A DNA stretch of 64,000 bases from Dichetophora obliterata (Eukaryota > Arthropoda > Insecta > Diptera > Sciomyzidae), in NCBI GenBank assembly GCA_963920525.1, contig OY986440.1:744001-808000 (forward strand), given 5' to 3'. Below, in pieces: positions 34,451 to 48,500 of the stretch; the first letter of the stretch is position 1, and every line of letters begins with the position of its first letter. The position numbers and the translations under genes are program-made. Under the pieces are notes generated by a model. The model searched no databases. It was not told where the DNA came from and saw nothing but the letters and a program-made list of their open reading frames with translations.

Positions 34451-34578
34451 TTTTTCATACAACTGACTATCTCTATAGTAAGTAATAAAACTCATTTTCT
34501 GTTTGTTTGTTTGTTTGTTTGGCCTTTATACAAATCTAAACGGCTCAATGGATTTCTCTCAAACTAGGTATACATATT

Positions 34579-37500
34579 AAGTACATCCCAACTTAAAATG
34601 TTACATACTTAGTTTTTGCCACGCCCCCTCTGAAATTTTTCAACTAACGGTAATTTCGTTATTATAAAACTTTTTAGTATCGGAGATTTTTTTGTATTTA
34701 ATTTTAAAAAATTTTTGTTATTTTGACATCAAAAACATTCACATATCTTCAAAATTGGAGAAATTTTCAGTATAACGACTTTTTCATAAAACATCGTTGC
34801 CTAAGAACGAGAAAAAAACGACATGAAAATCAAAGTTTGGTCTTTCGATGCAAATATCTCCGCTGTCCATTAATATATTTCATTCAAATTTTTTTTGTTC
34901 AAAAGTTCAATAAAATCACTTCACAAAAATAGGTTGAACTGTACCGTTAAGTCAGTGTATATATGTTTCATGATTATGTCAAAAAAGGTCCAAAATATTG
35001 ACTTTTTACTCAAAAAATGACTCAAAAATTGTTGTTGTTGTAAAAACGAAATCAATTAAAAATTGCACATCTGGCTACCTTTCATATGACATAGCATTTA
35101 CTTGCAAAAATTCTTCCAGCTAAGCGCAAAAATTATTTTACTGTTTTTGTCATCAAAACAACAAGGGTACCCCCTTTGATTTTTTTCGCGAAATTTATTT
35201 TTTCCAAAATGTTGTTTTTATATTTTTTACAAAAAAGTCAAGTCTCAAAAATAATTTATGTGAAAAAATTAACCCAATATCTCTTTCCAATCAAAAGTTA
35301 TGGCTAAAAATCTATTTTTTCATACAACTGACTATCTCTATAGTAAGTAATAAAACTCATTTTCTGTTTGTTTGTTTGTTTGTTTGGCCTTTATACAAAT
35401 CTAAACGGCTCAATGGATTTCTCTCAAACTAGGTATACATATTAAGTACATCCCAACTTAAAATGTTACATACTTAGTTTTTGCCACGCCCCCTCTGAAA
35501 TTTTTCAACTAACGGTAATTTCGTTATTATAAAACTTTTTAGTATCGGAGATTTTTTTGTATTTAATTTTAAAAAATTTTTGTTATTTTGACATCAAAAA
35601 CATTCACATATCTTCAAAATTGGAGAAATTTTCAGTATAACGACTTTTTCATAAAACATCGTTGCCTAAGAACGAGAAAAAAACGACATGAAAATCAAAG
35701 TTTGGTCTTTCGATGCAAATATCTCCGCTGTCCATTAATATATTTCATTCAAATTTTTTTTGTTCAAAAGTTCAATAAAATCACTTCACAAAAATAGGTT
35801 GAACTGTACCGTTAAGTCAGTGTATATATGTTTCATGATTATGTCAAAAAAGGTCCAAAATATTGACTTTTTACTCAAAAAATGACTCAAAAATTGTTGT
35901 TGTTGTAAAAACGAAATCAATTAAAAATTGCACATCTGGCTACCTTTCATATGACATAGCATTTACTTGCAAAAATTCTTCCAGCTAAGCGCAAAAATTA
36001 TTTTACTGTTTTTGTCATCAAAACAACAAGGGTACCCCCTTTGATTTTTTTCGCGAAATTTATTTTTTCCAAAATGTTGTTTTTATATTTTTTACAAAAA
36101 AGTCAAGTCTCAAAAATAATTTATGTGAAAAAATTAATGGCTAAAAATCTATTTTTCATACCAGACTATTAATAAAACTTAGTTTTGTGTTAAAATTCTC
36201 TATATAGTTTGAACGTCCCCATATATCTCTAAGAATGCAGTTGTGTGTCTAAAGTAATTACGAACATTTTGGATTATACAAAATTTTCTTTATAGTGATC
36301 ATCAAAATTGGAGAAATTTTCAGTATAACGACTTTTTCATAAAACATCGTTGCCTAAGAACGAGAAAAAAACGACATGAAAATCAAAGTTTGGTCTTTCG
36401 ATGCAAATATCTCCGCTGTCCATTAATATATTTCATTCAAATTTTTTTTGTTCAAAAGTTCAATAAAATCACTTCACAAAAATAGGTTGAACTGTACCGT
36501 TAAGTCAGTGTATATATGTTTCATGATTATGTCAAAAAAGGTCCAAAATATTGACTTTTTACTCAAAAAATGACTCAAAAATTGTTGTTGTTGTAAAAAC
36601 GAAATCAATTAAAAATTGCACATCTGGCTACCTTTCATATGACATAGCATTTACTTGCAAAAATTCTTCCAGCTAAGCGCAAAAATTATTTTACTGTTTT
36701 TGTCATCAAAACCACAAGGGTACCCCCTTTGATTTTTTTCGCGAAATTTATTTTTTCCAAAATGTTGTTTTTATATTTTTTACAAAAAATTCAAGTCTCA
36801 AAAATAATTTATGTGAAAAAATTAACCCAATATCTCTTTCCAATCAAAAGTTATGGCTAAAAATCTATTTTTTCATACAACTGACTATCTATAGTAAGTA
36901 ATAAAACTCATTTTCTGTTTGTTTGTTTGGCCTTTATACAAATCTAAACGGCTCAATGGATTTCTCTCACACTAGGTATACATATTAAGTACATCCCAAC
37001 TTAAAATGTTACATACTTAGTTTTTGCCACGCCCCCTCTGAAATTTTTCAACTAACGGTAATTTCGTTATTATAAAACTTTTTACTATCGGAGATTTTTT
37101 TGTATAGAATTTTAAAAAATTTTTGTTATTTTGACATCAAAAACATTCACATATCTTCAAAATTGGAGAAATTTTCAGTATAACGACTTTTTCATAAAAC
37201 ATCGTTGCCTAAGAACGAGAAAAAAACGACATGAAAATCAAAGTTTGGTCTTTCGATGCAAATATCTCCGCTGTCCATTAATATATTTCATTCAAATTTT
37301 TTTTGTTCAAAAGTTCAATAAAATCACTTCACAAAAATAGGTTGAACTGTACCGTTAAGTCAGTGTATATATGTTTCATGATTATGTCAAAAAAGGTCCA
37401 AAATATTGACTTTTTACTCAAAAAATGACTCAAAAATTGTTGTTGTTGTAAAAACGAAATCAATTAAAAATTGCACAAAAGTACAATTGCTCTTTGATTT

Positions 37501-37759
37501 TTTTCGCGAAATTTATTTTTTCCAAAATGTTGTTTTTATATTTTTTACAAAAAATTCAAGTCTCAAAAATAATTTATGTGAAAAAATTAACCCAATATCT
37601 CTTTCCAATCAAAAGTTATGGCTAAAAATCCATTTTTTCATACAACTGACTATCTATAGTAAGTAATAAAACTCATTTTCTGTTTGTTTGTTTGTTTGTT
37701 TGGACTTTATACAAATCTAAACGGCTCAATGGATTTCTCTCACACTAGGTATACATATG
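34579..37759 (+). repeat. Mixed L, D2 and short units before the ten-unit HOR
   Basis: Cores are at 34,749 (L), 35,614 (D2, direct exit), 36,304 (D1) and 37,157 (B lost, D1). D1 copies at about 34,471 and 35,336 read ATCTCTATAGTAAGTAAT, a local two-base expansion. The one at 36,917 has only three TTTG repeats. AAAACCACAAGGG at 36,711 recurs at 47,912. The last unit carries GTATAGAATTTT and an irregular B-deletion junction at 37,477. Confidence 0.82.
37471..37497 (+). other. Irregular B-deletion junction, unlike the later S units
   Basis: ATTGCAC is followed by AAAAGTACAATTGCTCTTTGAT, while canonical S units read AAAAGTACCCCTTTGAT. The first eight bases (AAAAGTAC) are shared, so this may be an older or further-changed relative of the S junction. 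It is the leftmost B-less unit in the window. Confidence 0.7.
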
Positions 37760-40700
37760 AAGTACATCCCAACTTAAAATGTTACATACTTAGTTTTTGC
37801 CACGCCCCCTCTGAAATTTTTCAACTAACGGTAATTTCGTTATTATAAAACTTTTTAGTATCGGAGATTTTTTTGTATATAATTTTAAAAAATTTTTGTT
37901 ATTTTGACATCAAAAACATTCACATATCTTCAAAATTGGAGAAATTTTCAGTATAACGACTTTTTCATAAAACATCGTTGCCTAAGAACGAGAAAAAAAC
38001 GACATGAAAATCAAAGTTTGGTCTTTCGATGCAAATATCTCCGCTGTCCATTAATATATTTCATTCAAATTTTTTTTGTTCAAAAGTTCAATAAAATCAC
38101 TTCACAAAAATAGGTTGAACTGTACCGTTAAGTCAGTGTATATATGTTTCATGATTATGTCAAAAATTTCCAAAATATTGACTTTTTACTCAAAAAATGA
38201 CTCAAAAATTGTTGTTGTTGTAAAAACGAAATCAATTAAAAATTGCACATCTGGCTACCTTTCATATGACATAGCATTTACTTGCAAAAATTCTTCCAGC
38301 TAAGCGCAAAAATTATTTTACTGTTTTTGTCATCAAAACAACAAGGGTACCCCCTTTGATTTTTTTCGCGAAATTTATTTTTTCCAAAATGTTGTTTTTA
38401 TATTTTTTACAAAAAAGTCAAGTCTCAAAAATAATTTATGTGAAAAAATTAATGGCTAAAAATCTATTTTTCATACCAGACTATTAATAAAACTTAGTTT
38501 TGTGTTAAAATTCTCTATATAGTTTGAACGTCCCCATATATCTCTAAGAATGCAGTTGTGTGTCTAAAGTAATTACGAACATTTTGGATTATACAAAATT
38601 TTCTTTATAGTGATCATCAAAATTGGAGAAATTTTCAGTATAACGACTTTTTCATAAAACATCGTTGCCTAAGAACGAGAAAAAAACGACATGAAAATCA
38701 AAGTTTGGTCTTTCGATGCAAATATCTCCGCTGTCCATTAATATATTTCATTCAAATTTTTTTTGTTCAAAAGTTCAATAAAATCACTTCACAAAAATAG
38801 GTTGAACTGTACCGTTAAGTCAGTGTATATATGTTTCATGATTATGTCAAAAAAGGTCCAAAATATTGACTTTTTACTCAAAAAATGACTCAAAAATTGT
38901 TGTTGTTGTAAAAACGAAATCAATTAAAAATTGCACATCTGGCTACCTTTCATATGACATAGCATTTACTTGCAAAAATTCTTCCAGCTAAGCGCAAAAA
39001 TTATTTTACTGTTTTTGTCATCAAAACAACAAGGGTACCCCCTTTGATTTTTTTCGCGAAATTTATTTTTTCCAAAATGTCGTTTTTATATTTTTTACAA
39101 AAAAGTCAAGTCTCAAAAATAATTTATGTGAAAAAATTAATGGCTAAAAATCTATTTTTCATACCAGACTATTAATAAAACTTAGTTTTGTGTTAAAATT
39201 CTCTATATAGTTTGAACGTCCCCATATATCTCTAAGAATGCAGTTGTGTGTCTAAAGTAATTACGAACATTTTGGATTATACAAAATTTTCTTTATAGTG
39301 ATCATCAAAATTGGAGAAATTTTCAGTATAACGACTTTTTCATAAAACATCGTTGCCTAAGAACGAGAAAAAAACGACATGAAAATCAATGTTTGGTCTT
39401 TCGATGCAAATATCTCCGCTGTCCATTAATATATTTCATTCAAATTTTTTTTGTTCAAAAGTTCAATAAAATCACTTCACAAAAATAGGTTGAACTGTAC
39501 CGTTAAGTCAGTGTATATATGTTTCATGATTATGTCAAAAAAGGTCCAAAATATTGACTTTTTACTCAAAAAATGACTCAAAAATTGTTGTTGTTGTAAA
39601 AACGAAATCAATTAAAAATTGCACATCTGGCTACCTTTCATATGACATAGCATTTACTTGCAAAAATTCTTCCAGCTAAGCGCAAAAATTATTTTACTGT
39701 TTTTGTCATCAAAACAACAAGGGTACCCCCTTTGATTTTTTTCGCGAAATTTATTTTTTCCAAAATGTTGTTTCTATATTTTTTAAAAAAAATTCAAGTC
39801 TCAAAAATAATTTATGTGAAAAAATTAACCCAATATCTCTTTCCAATCAAAAGTTATGGCTAAAAATCTATTTTTTCATACAACTGACTATCTATAGTAA
39901 TAAAACTCATTTTCTGTTTGTTTGTTTGTTTGTTTGGCCTTTATACAAATCTAAACGGCTCAATGGATTTCTCTCAAACTAGGTATACATATTAAGTACA
40001 TCCCAACTTAAAATGTTACATACTTAGTTTTTGCCACGCCCCCTCTGAAATTTTTCAACTAACGGTAATTTCGTTATTATAAAACTTTTTAGTATCGGAG
40101 ATTTTTTTGTATTTAATTTTAAAAAATTATTGTTATTTTGACATCAAAAACATTCACATATCTTCAAAATTGGAGAAATTTTCAGTATAACGACTTTTTC
40201 ATAAAACATCGTTGCCTAAGAACGAGAAAAAAACGACATGAAAATCAAAGTTTGGTCTTTCGATGCAAATATCTCCGCTGTCCATTAATATATTTCATTC
40301 AAATTTTTTTTGTTCAAAAGTTCAATAAAATCACTTCACAAAAATAGGTTGAACTGTACCGTTAAGTCAGTGTATATATGTTTCATGATTATGTCAAAAA
40401 AGGTCCAAAATATTGACTTTTTACTCAAAAAATGACTCAAAAATTGTTGTTGTTGTAAAAACGAAATCAATTAAAAATTGCACATCTGGCTACCTTTCAT
40501 ATGACATAGCATTTACTTGCAAAAATTCGTCCAGCTAAGCGCAAAAATTATTTTACTGTTTTTGTCATCAAAACAACAAGGGTACCCCCTTTGATTTTTT
40601 TCGCGAAATTTATTTTTTCCAAAATGTTGTTTTTATATTTTTTACAAAAAATTCAAGTCTCAAAAATAATTTATGTGAAAAAATTAACCCAATATCTCTT

Positions 40701-41346
40701 TCCAATCAAAAGTTATGGCTAAAAATCTATTTTTTCATACAACTGACTATCTATAGTAAGTAATAAAACTCATTTTCTGTTTGTTTGTTTGTTTGTTTGG
40801 CCTTTATACAAATCTAAACGGCTCAATGGATTTCTCTCAAACTAGGTATACATATTAAGTACATCCCAACTTAAAATGTTACATACTTAGTTTTTGCCAC
40901 GCCCCCTCTGAAATTTTTCAACTAACGGTAATTTCGTTATTATAAAACTTTTTACTATCGGAGATTTTTTTGTATTTAATTTTAAAAAATTTTTGTTATT
41001 TTGACATCAAAAACATTCACATATCTTCAAAATTGGAGAAATTTTCAGTATAACGACTTTTTCATAAAACATCGTTGCCTAAGAACGAGAAAAAAACGAC
41101 ATGAAAATCAAAGTTTGGTCTTTCGATGCAAATATCTCCGCTGTCCATTAATATATTTCATTCAAATTTTTTTTGTTCAAAAGTTCAATAAAATCACTTC
41201 ACAAAAATAGGTTGAACTGTACCGTTAAGTCAGTGTATATATGTTTCATGATTATGTCAAAAAAGGTCCAAAATATTGACTTTTTACTCAAAAAATGACT
41301 CAAAAATTGTTGTTGTTGTAAAAACGAAATCAATTAAAAATTGCAC

Positions 41347-41357
41347 AAAAGTACCCC
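41347..41357 (+). other. S-unit junction (B replaced by AAAAGTACCCC; reference copy)
   Basis: ATTGCAC is joined to AAAAGTACCCC and then TTTGATTTTTTTCGCG, a net loss of 95 bp of B. The identical junction is at 42,114, 43,732, 44,502, 45,266, 48,686, 49,454, 51,079, 51,849, 52,613, 53,383 and 62,776. Identity points to one origin followed by spread through the array. Eleven of the twelve lie between 41.3 and 53.4 kb. The breakpoint falls in the GGGTACCCCC palindrome of B. Confidence 0.85.
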
Positions 41358-42949
41358 TTTGATTTTTTTCGCGAAATTTATTTTTTCCAAAATGTTGTTT
41401 TTATATTTTTTACAAAAAATTCAAGTCTCAAAAATAATTTATGTGAAAAAATTAACCCAATATCTCTTTCCAATCAAAAGTTATGGCTAAAAATCTATTT
41501 TTTCATACAACTGACTATCTATAGTAAGTAATAAAACTCATTTTCTGTTTGTTTGTTTGTTTGTTTGGCCTTTATACAAATCTAAACGGCTCAATGGATT
41601 TCTCTCAAACTAGGTATACATATTAAGTACATCCCAACTTAAAATGTTACATACTTAGTTTTTGCCACGCCCCCTCTGAAATTTTTCAACTAACGGTAAT
41701 TTCGTTATTATAAAACTTTTTAGTATCGGAGATTTTTTTGTATTTAATTTTAAAAAATTTTTGTTATTTTGACATCAAAAACATTCACATATCTTCAAAA
41801 TTGGAGAAATTTTCAGTATAACGACTTTTTCATAAAACATCGTTGCCTAAGAACGAGAAAAAAACGACATGAAAATCAAAGTTTGGTCTTTCGATGCAAA
41901 TATCTCCGCTGTCCATTAATATATTTCATTCAAATTTTTTTTGTTCAAAAGTTCAATAAAATCACTTCACAAAAATAGGTTGAACTGTACCGTTAAGTCA
42001 GTGTATATATGTTTCATGATTATGTCAAAAAAGGTCCAAAATATTGACTTTTTACTCAAAAAATGACTCAAAAATTGTTGTTGTTGTAAAAACGAAATCA
42101 ATTAAAATTGCACAAAAGTACCCCTTTGATTTTTTTCGCGAAATTTATTTTTTCCAAAATGTTGTTTTTATATTTTTTACAAAAAATTCAAGTCTCAAAA
42201 ATAATTTATGTGAAAAAATTAACCCAATATCTCTTTCCAATCAAAAGTTATGGCTAAAAATCTATTTTTTCATACAACTCACTATCTATAGTAATAAAAC
42301 TCATTTTCTGTTTGTTTGTTTGTTTGTTTGGCCTTTATACAAATCGAAACGGCTCAATGGATTTCTCTCAAACTAGGTATACATATTAAGTACATCCCAA
42401 CTTAAAATGTTACATACTTAGTTTTTGCCACTCCCCCTCTGAAATTTTTCAACTAACGGTAATTTCGTTATTATAAAACTTTTTAGTATCGGAGATTTTT
42501 TTGTATTTAATTTTAAAAAATTTTTGTTATTTTGACATCAAAAACATTCACATATCTTCAAAATTGGAGAAATTTTCAGTATAACGACTTTTTCATAAAA
42601 CATCGTTGCCTAAGAACAAGAAAAAAACGACATGAAAATCAAAGTTTGGTCTTTCGATGCAAATATCTCCGCTGTCCATTAATATATTTCATTCAAATTT
42701 TTTTTGTTCAAAAGTTCAATAAAATCACTTCACAAAAATAGGTTGAACTGTACCGTTAAGTCAGTGTATATATGTTTCATGATTATGTCAAAAAAGGTCC
42801 AAAATATTGACTTTTTACTCAAAAAATGACTCAAAAATTGTTGTTGTTGTAAAAACGAAATCAATAAAAAATTGCACATCTGGCTACCTTTCATATGACA
42901 TAGCATTTACTTGCAAAAATTCTTCCAGCTAAGCGCAAAAATTATTTTA

Positions 42950-42980
42950 CTGTTTTTGTCATCAAAACAACATTTGATTT
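42950..42980 (+). other. Small deletion at the end of B
   Basis: ATCAAAACAAC runs straight into ATTTGATTTTTTTCGCG, so AGGGTACCCC and neighbouring bases are gone while the rest of B is present. The equivalent position in the second ten-unit copy (about 50,310) has the normal GGGTACCCCC. This is a private event of this copy. Confidence 0.78.
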
Positions 42981-43110
42981 TTTTCGCGAAATTTATTTTT
43001 TCCAAAATGTTGTTTTTATATTTTTTACAAAAAATTCAAGTCTCAAAAATAATTTATGTGAAAAAATTAACCCAATATCTCTTTCCAATCAAAAGTTATG
43101 GCTAAAAATC

Positions 43111-43120
43111 TTTTTTTTTT
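43111..43120 (+). repeat. Ten-T subfamily marker in D1 (reference copy)
   Basis: AAAAATC is followed by ten T and CAT, where other D1 copies read TCTATTTTTTCAT. The same change is at 43,881, 51,228, 52,762, 53,532 and 56,123. It marks a set of related units spread over 13 kb. It is absent from some expected places (about 50,458), which suggests conversion between copies. Confidence 0.8.
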
Positions 43121-45539
43121 CATACAACTGACTATCTATAGTAAGTAATAAAACTCATTTTCTGTTTGTTTGTTTGTTTGTTTGGCCTTTATACAAATCT
43201 AAACGGCTCAATGGATTTCTCTCAAACTAGGTATACATATTAAGTACATCCCAACTTAAAATGTTACATACTTAGTTTTTGCCACGCCCCCTCTGAAATT
43301 TTTCAACTAACGGTAATTTCGTTATTATAAAACTTTTTAGTATCGGAGATTTTTTTGTATTTAATTTTAAAAAATTTTTGTTATTTTGACATCAAAAACA
43401 TTCACATATCTTCAAAATTGGAGAAATTTTCAGTATAACGACTTTTTCATAAAACATCGTTGCCTAAGAACGAGAAAAAAACGACATGAAAATCAAAGTT
43501 TGGTCTTTCGATGCAAATATCTCCGCTGTCCATTAATATATTTCATTCAAATTTTTTTTGTTCAAAAGTTCAATAAAATCACTTCACAAAAATAGGTTGA
43601 ACTGTACCGTTAAGTCAGTGTATATATGTTTCATGATTATGTCAAAAAAGGTCCAAAATATTGACTTTTTACTCAAAAAATGACTCAAAAATTGTTGTTG
43701 TTGTAAAAACGAAATCAATTAAAAATTGCACAAAAGTACCCCTTTGATTTTTTTCGCGAAATTTATTTTTTCCAAAATGTTGTTTTTATATTTTTTACAA
43801 AAAATTCAAGTCTCAAAAATAATTTATGTGAAAAAATTAACCCAATATCTCTTTCCAATCAAAAGTTATGGCTAAAAATCTTTTTTTTTTCATACAACTG
43901 ACTATCTATAGTAAGTAATAAAACTCATTTTCTGTTTGTTTGTTTGTTTGTTTGGCCTTTATACAAATCTAAACGGCTCAATGGATTTCGCTCAAACTAG
44001 GTATACATATTAAGTACATCCCAACTTAAAATGTTACATACTTAGTTTTTGCCACGCCCCCTCTGAAATTTTTCAACTAACGGTAATTTCGTTATTATAA
44101 AATTTTTTAGTATCGGAGATTTTTTTGTATTTAATTTTAAAAAATTTTTGTTATTTTGACATCAAAAACATTCACATATCTTCAAAATTGGAGAAATTTT
44201 CAGTATAACGACTTTTTCATAAAACATCGTTGCCTAAGAACGAGAAAAAAACGACATGAAAATCAAAGTTTGGTCTTTCGATGCAAATATCTCCGCTGTC
44301 CATTAATATATTTCATTCAAATTTTTTTTGTTCAAAAGTTCAATAAAATCACTTCACAAAAATAGGTTGAACTGTACCGTTAAGTCAGTGTATATATGTT
44401 TCATGATTATGTCAAAAAAGGTCCAAAATATTGACTTTTTACTCAAAAAATGACTCAAAAATTGTTGTTGTTGTAAAAACGAAATCAATTAAAAATTGCA
44501 CAAAAGTACCCCTTTGATTTTTTTCGCGAAATTTATTTTTTCCAAAATGTTGTTTTTATATTTTTTACAAAAAATTCAAGTCTCAAAAATAATTTATGTG
44601 AAAAAATTAACCCAATATCTCTTTCCAATCAAAAGTTATGGCTAAAAATCTATTTTTTCATACAACTGACTATCTATAGTAATAAAACTCATTTTCTGTT
44701 TGTTTGTTTGTTTGTTTGGCCTTTATACAAATCGAAACGGCTCAATGGATTTCTCTCAAACTAGGTATACATATTAAGTACATCCCAACTTAAAATGTTA
44801 CATACTTAGTTTTTGCCACTCCCCCTCTGAAATTTTTCAACTAACGGTAATTTCGTTATTATAAAACTTTTTAGTATCGGAGATTTTTTTGTATTTAATT
44901 TTAAAAAATTTTTGTTATTTTGACATCAAAAACATTCACATATCTTCAAAATTGGAGAAATTTTCAGTATAACGACTTTTTCATAAAACATCGTTGCCTA
45001 AGAACAAGAAAAAAACGACATGAAAATCAAAGTTTGGTCTTTCGATGCAAATATCTCCGCTGTCCATTAATATATTTCATTCAAATTTTTTTTGTTCAAA
45101 AGTTCAATAAAATCACTTCACAAAAATAGGTTGAACTGTACCGTTAAGTCAGTGTATATATGTTTCATGATTATGTCAAAAAAGGTCCAAAATATTGACT
45201 TTTTACTCAAAAAATGACTCAAAAATTGTTGTTGTTGTAAAAACGAAATCAATTAAAAATTGCACAAAAGTACCCCTTTGATTTTTTTCGCGAAATTTAT
45301 TTTTTCCAAAATGTTGTTTTTATATTTTTTACAAAAAATTCAAGTCTCAAAAATAATTTATGTGAAAAAATTAACCCAATATCTCTTTCCAATCAAAAGT
45401 TATGGCTAAAAATCTATTTTTTCATACAACTGACTATCTATAGTAATAAAACTCATTTTCTGTTTGTTTGTTTGTTTGTTTGGCCTTTATACAAATCTAA
45501 ACGGCTCAATGGATTTCTCTCACACTAGGTATACATATG

Positions 45540-48500
45540 AAGTACATCCCAACTTAAAATGTTACATACTTAGTTTTTGCCACGCCCCCTCTGAAATTTT
45601 TCAACTAACGGTAATTTCGTTATTATAAAACTTTTTACTATCGGAGATTTTTTTGTATATAATTTTAAAAAATTTTTGTTATTTTGACATCAAAAACATT
45701 CACATATCTTCAAAATTGGAGAAATTTTCAGTATAACGACTTTTTCATAAAACATCGTTGCCTAAGAACGAGAAAAAAACGACATGAAAATCAAAGTTTG
45801 GTCTTTCGATGCAAATATCTCCGCTGTCCATTAATATATTTCATTCAAATTTTTTTTGTTCAAAAGTTCAATAAAATCACTTCACAAAAATAGGTTGAAC
45901 TGTACCGTTAAGTCAGTGTATATATGTTTCATGATTATGTCAAAAAAGGTCCAAAATATTGACTTTTTACTCAAAAAATGACTCAAAAATTGTTGTTGTT
46001 GTAAAAACGAAATCAATTAAAAATTGCACATCTGGCTACCTTTCATATGACATAGCATTTACTTGCAAAAATTCTTCCAGCTAAGCGCAAAAATTATTTT
46101 ACTGTTTTTGTCATCAAAACAACAAGGGTACCCCCTTTGATTTTTTTCGCGAAATTTATTTTTTCCAAAATGTTGTTTTTATATTTTTTACAAAAAAGTC
46201 AAGTCTCAAAAATAATTTATGTGAAAAAATTAATGGCTAAAAATCTATTTTTCATACCAGACTATTAATAAAACTTAGTTTTGTGTTAAAATTCTCTATA
46301 TAGTTTGAACGTCCCCATATATCTCTAAGAATGCAGTTGTGTGTCTAAAGTAATTACGAACATTTTGGATTATACAAAATTTTCTTTATAGTGATCATCA
46401 AAATTGGAGAAATTTTCAGTATAACGACTTTTTCATAAAACATCGTTGCCTAAGAACGAGAAAAAAACGACATGAAAATCAAAGTTTGGTCTTTCGATGC
46501 AAATATCTCCGCTGTCCATTAATATATTTCATTCAAATTTTTTTTGTTCAAAAGTTCAATAAAATCACTTCACAAAAATAGGTTGAACTGTACCGTTAAG
46601 TCAGTGTATATATGTTTCATGATTATGTCAAAAAAGTTCCAAAATATTGACTTTTTACTCAAAAAATGACTCAAAAATTGTTGTTGTTGTAAAAACGAAA
46701 TCAATTAAAAATTGCACATCTGGCTACCTTTCATATGACATAGCATTTACTTGCAAAAATTCTTCCAGCTAAGCGCAAAAATTATTTTACTGTTTTTGTC
46801 ATCAAAACAACAAGGGTACCCCCTTTGATTTTTTTCGCGAAATTTATTTTTTCCAAAATGTCGTTTTTATATTTTTTACAAAAAAGTCAAGTCTCAAAAA
46901 TAATTTATGTGAAAAAATTAATGGCTAAAAATCTATTTTTCATACCAGACTATTAATAAAACTTAGTTTTGTGTTAAAATTCTCTATATAGTTTGAACGT
47001 CCCCATATATCTCTAAGAATGCAGTTGTGTGTCTAAAGTAATTACGAACATTTTGGATTATACAAAATTTTCTTTATAGTGATCATCAAAATTGGAGAAA
47101 TTTTCAGTATAACGACTTTTTCATTTCAAAAATTCAAGTCTCAAAAATAATTTATGTGAAAAAATTAACCCAATATCTCTTTCCAATCAAAAGTTATGGC
47201 TAAAAATCTATTTTTTCATACAACTGACTATCTATAGTAATAAAACTCATTTTCTGTTTGTTTGTTTGTTTGTTTGGCCTTTATACAAATCTAAACGGCT
47301 CAATGGATTTCTCTCAAACTAGGTATACATATTAAGTACATCCCAACTTAAAATGTTACATACTTAGTTTTTGCCACGCCTCCTCTGAAATTTTTCAACT
47401 AACGGTAATTTCGTTATTATAAAACTTTTTAGTATCGGAGATTTTTTGTATTTAATTTTAAAAAATTTTTGTTATTTTGACATCAAAAACATTCACATAT
47501 CTTCAAAATTGGAGAAATTTTCAGTATAACGACTTTTTCATAAAACATCGTTGCCTAAGAACGAGATAAAAACGACATGAAAATCAAAGTTTGGTCTTTC
47601 GATGCAAATATCTCCGCTGTCCATTAATATATTTCATTCAAATTTTTTTTGTTCAAAAGTTCAATAAAATCACTTCACAAAAATAGGTTGAACTGTACCG
47701 TTAAGTCAGTGTATATATGTTTCATGATTATGTCAAAAAAGGTCCAAAATATTGACTTTTTACTCAAAAAATGACTCAAAAATTGTTGTTGTTGTAAAAA
47801 CGAAATCAATTAAAAATTGCACATCTGGCTACCTTTCATATGACATAGCATTTACTTGCAAAAATTCTTCCAGCTAAGCGCAAAAATTATTTTACTGTTT
47901 TTGTCATCAAAACCACAAGGGTACCCCCTTTGATTTTTTTCGCGAAATTTATTTTTTCCAAAATGTTGTTTTTATATTTTTTACAAAAAATTCAAGTCTC
48001 AAAAATAATTTATGTGAAAAAATTAACCCAATATCTCTTTCCAATCAAAAGTTATGGCTAAAAATCTATTTTTTCATACAACTGACTATCTATAGTAAGT
48101 AATAAAACTCATTTTCTGTTTGTTTGTTTGTTTGTTTGGCCTTTATACAAATCTAAACGGCTCAATGGATTTCTCTCAAACTAGGTATACATATTAAGTA
48201 CATCCCAACTTAAAATGTTACATACTTAGTTTTTGCCACGCCCCCTCTGAAATTTTTCAACTAACGGTAATTTCGTTATTATAAAACTTTTTACTATCGG
48301 AGATTTTTTTGTATTTAATTTTAAAAAATTTTTGTTATTTTGACATCAAAAACATTCACATATCTTCAAAATTGGAGAAATTTTCAGTATAACGACTTTT
48401 TCATAAAACATCGTTGCCTAAGAACGAGAAAAAAACGACATGAAAATCAAAGTTTGGTCTTTCGATGCAAATATCTCCGCTGTCCATTAATATATTTCAT

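Larger units (their letters stand above)
37760..45539 (+). repeat. Ten-unit higher-order repeat, 7,780 bp, copy 1
   Basis: Unit order by core: 37,930 (D2 direct), 38,619 (D2 direct), 39,306 (D1), 40,164 (L), 41,027 (S), 41,795 (S), 42,558 (B shortened at its end), 43,412 (S), 44,182 (S), 44,946 (S). Markers include the preceding CACACTAGG with TATGAAGTAC at the A boundary, TGTCGTTTTTAT (39,079), and the ATCGAAACGG + CCACTCCCCCTC + GAACAAGAAAA set in the units anchored at 42,532 and 44,920. The next copy starts exactly where CACACTAGG/TATGAAGTAC recurs (45,521-45,545). Confidence 0.86.
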
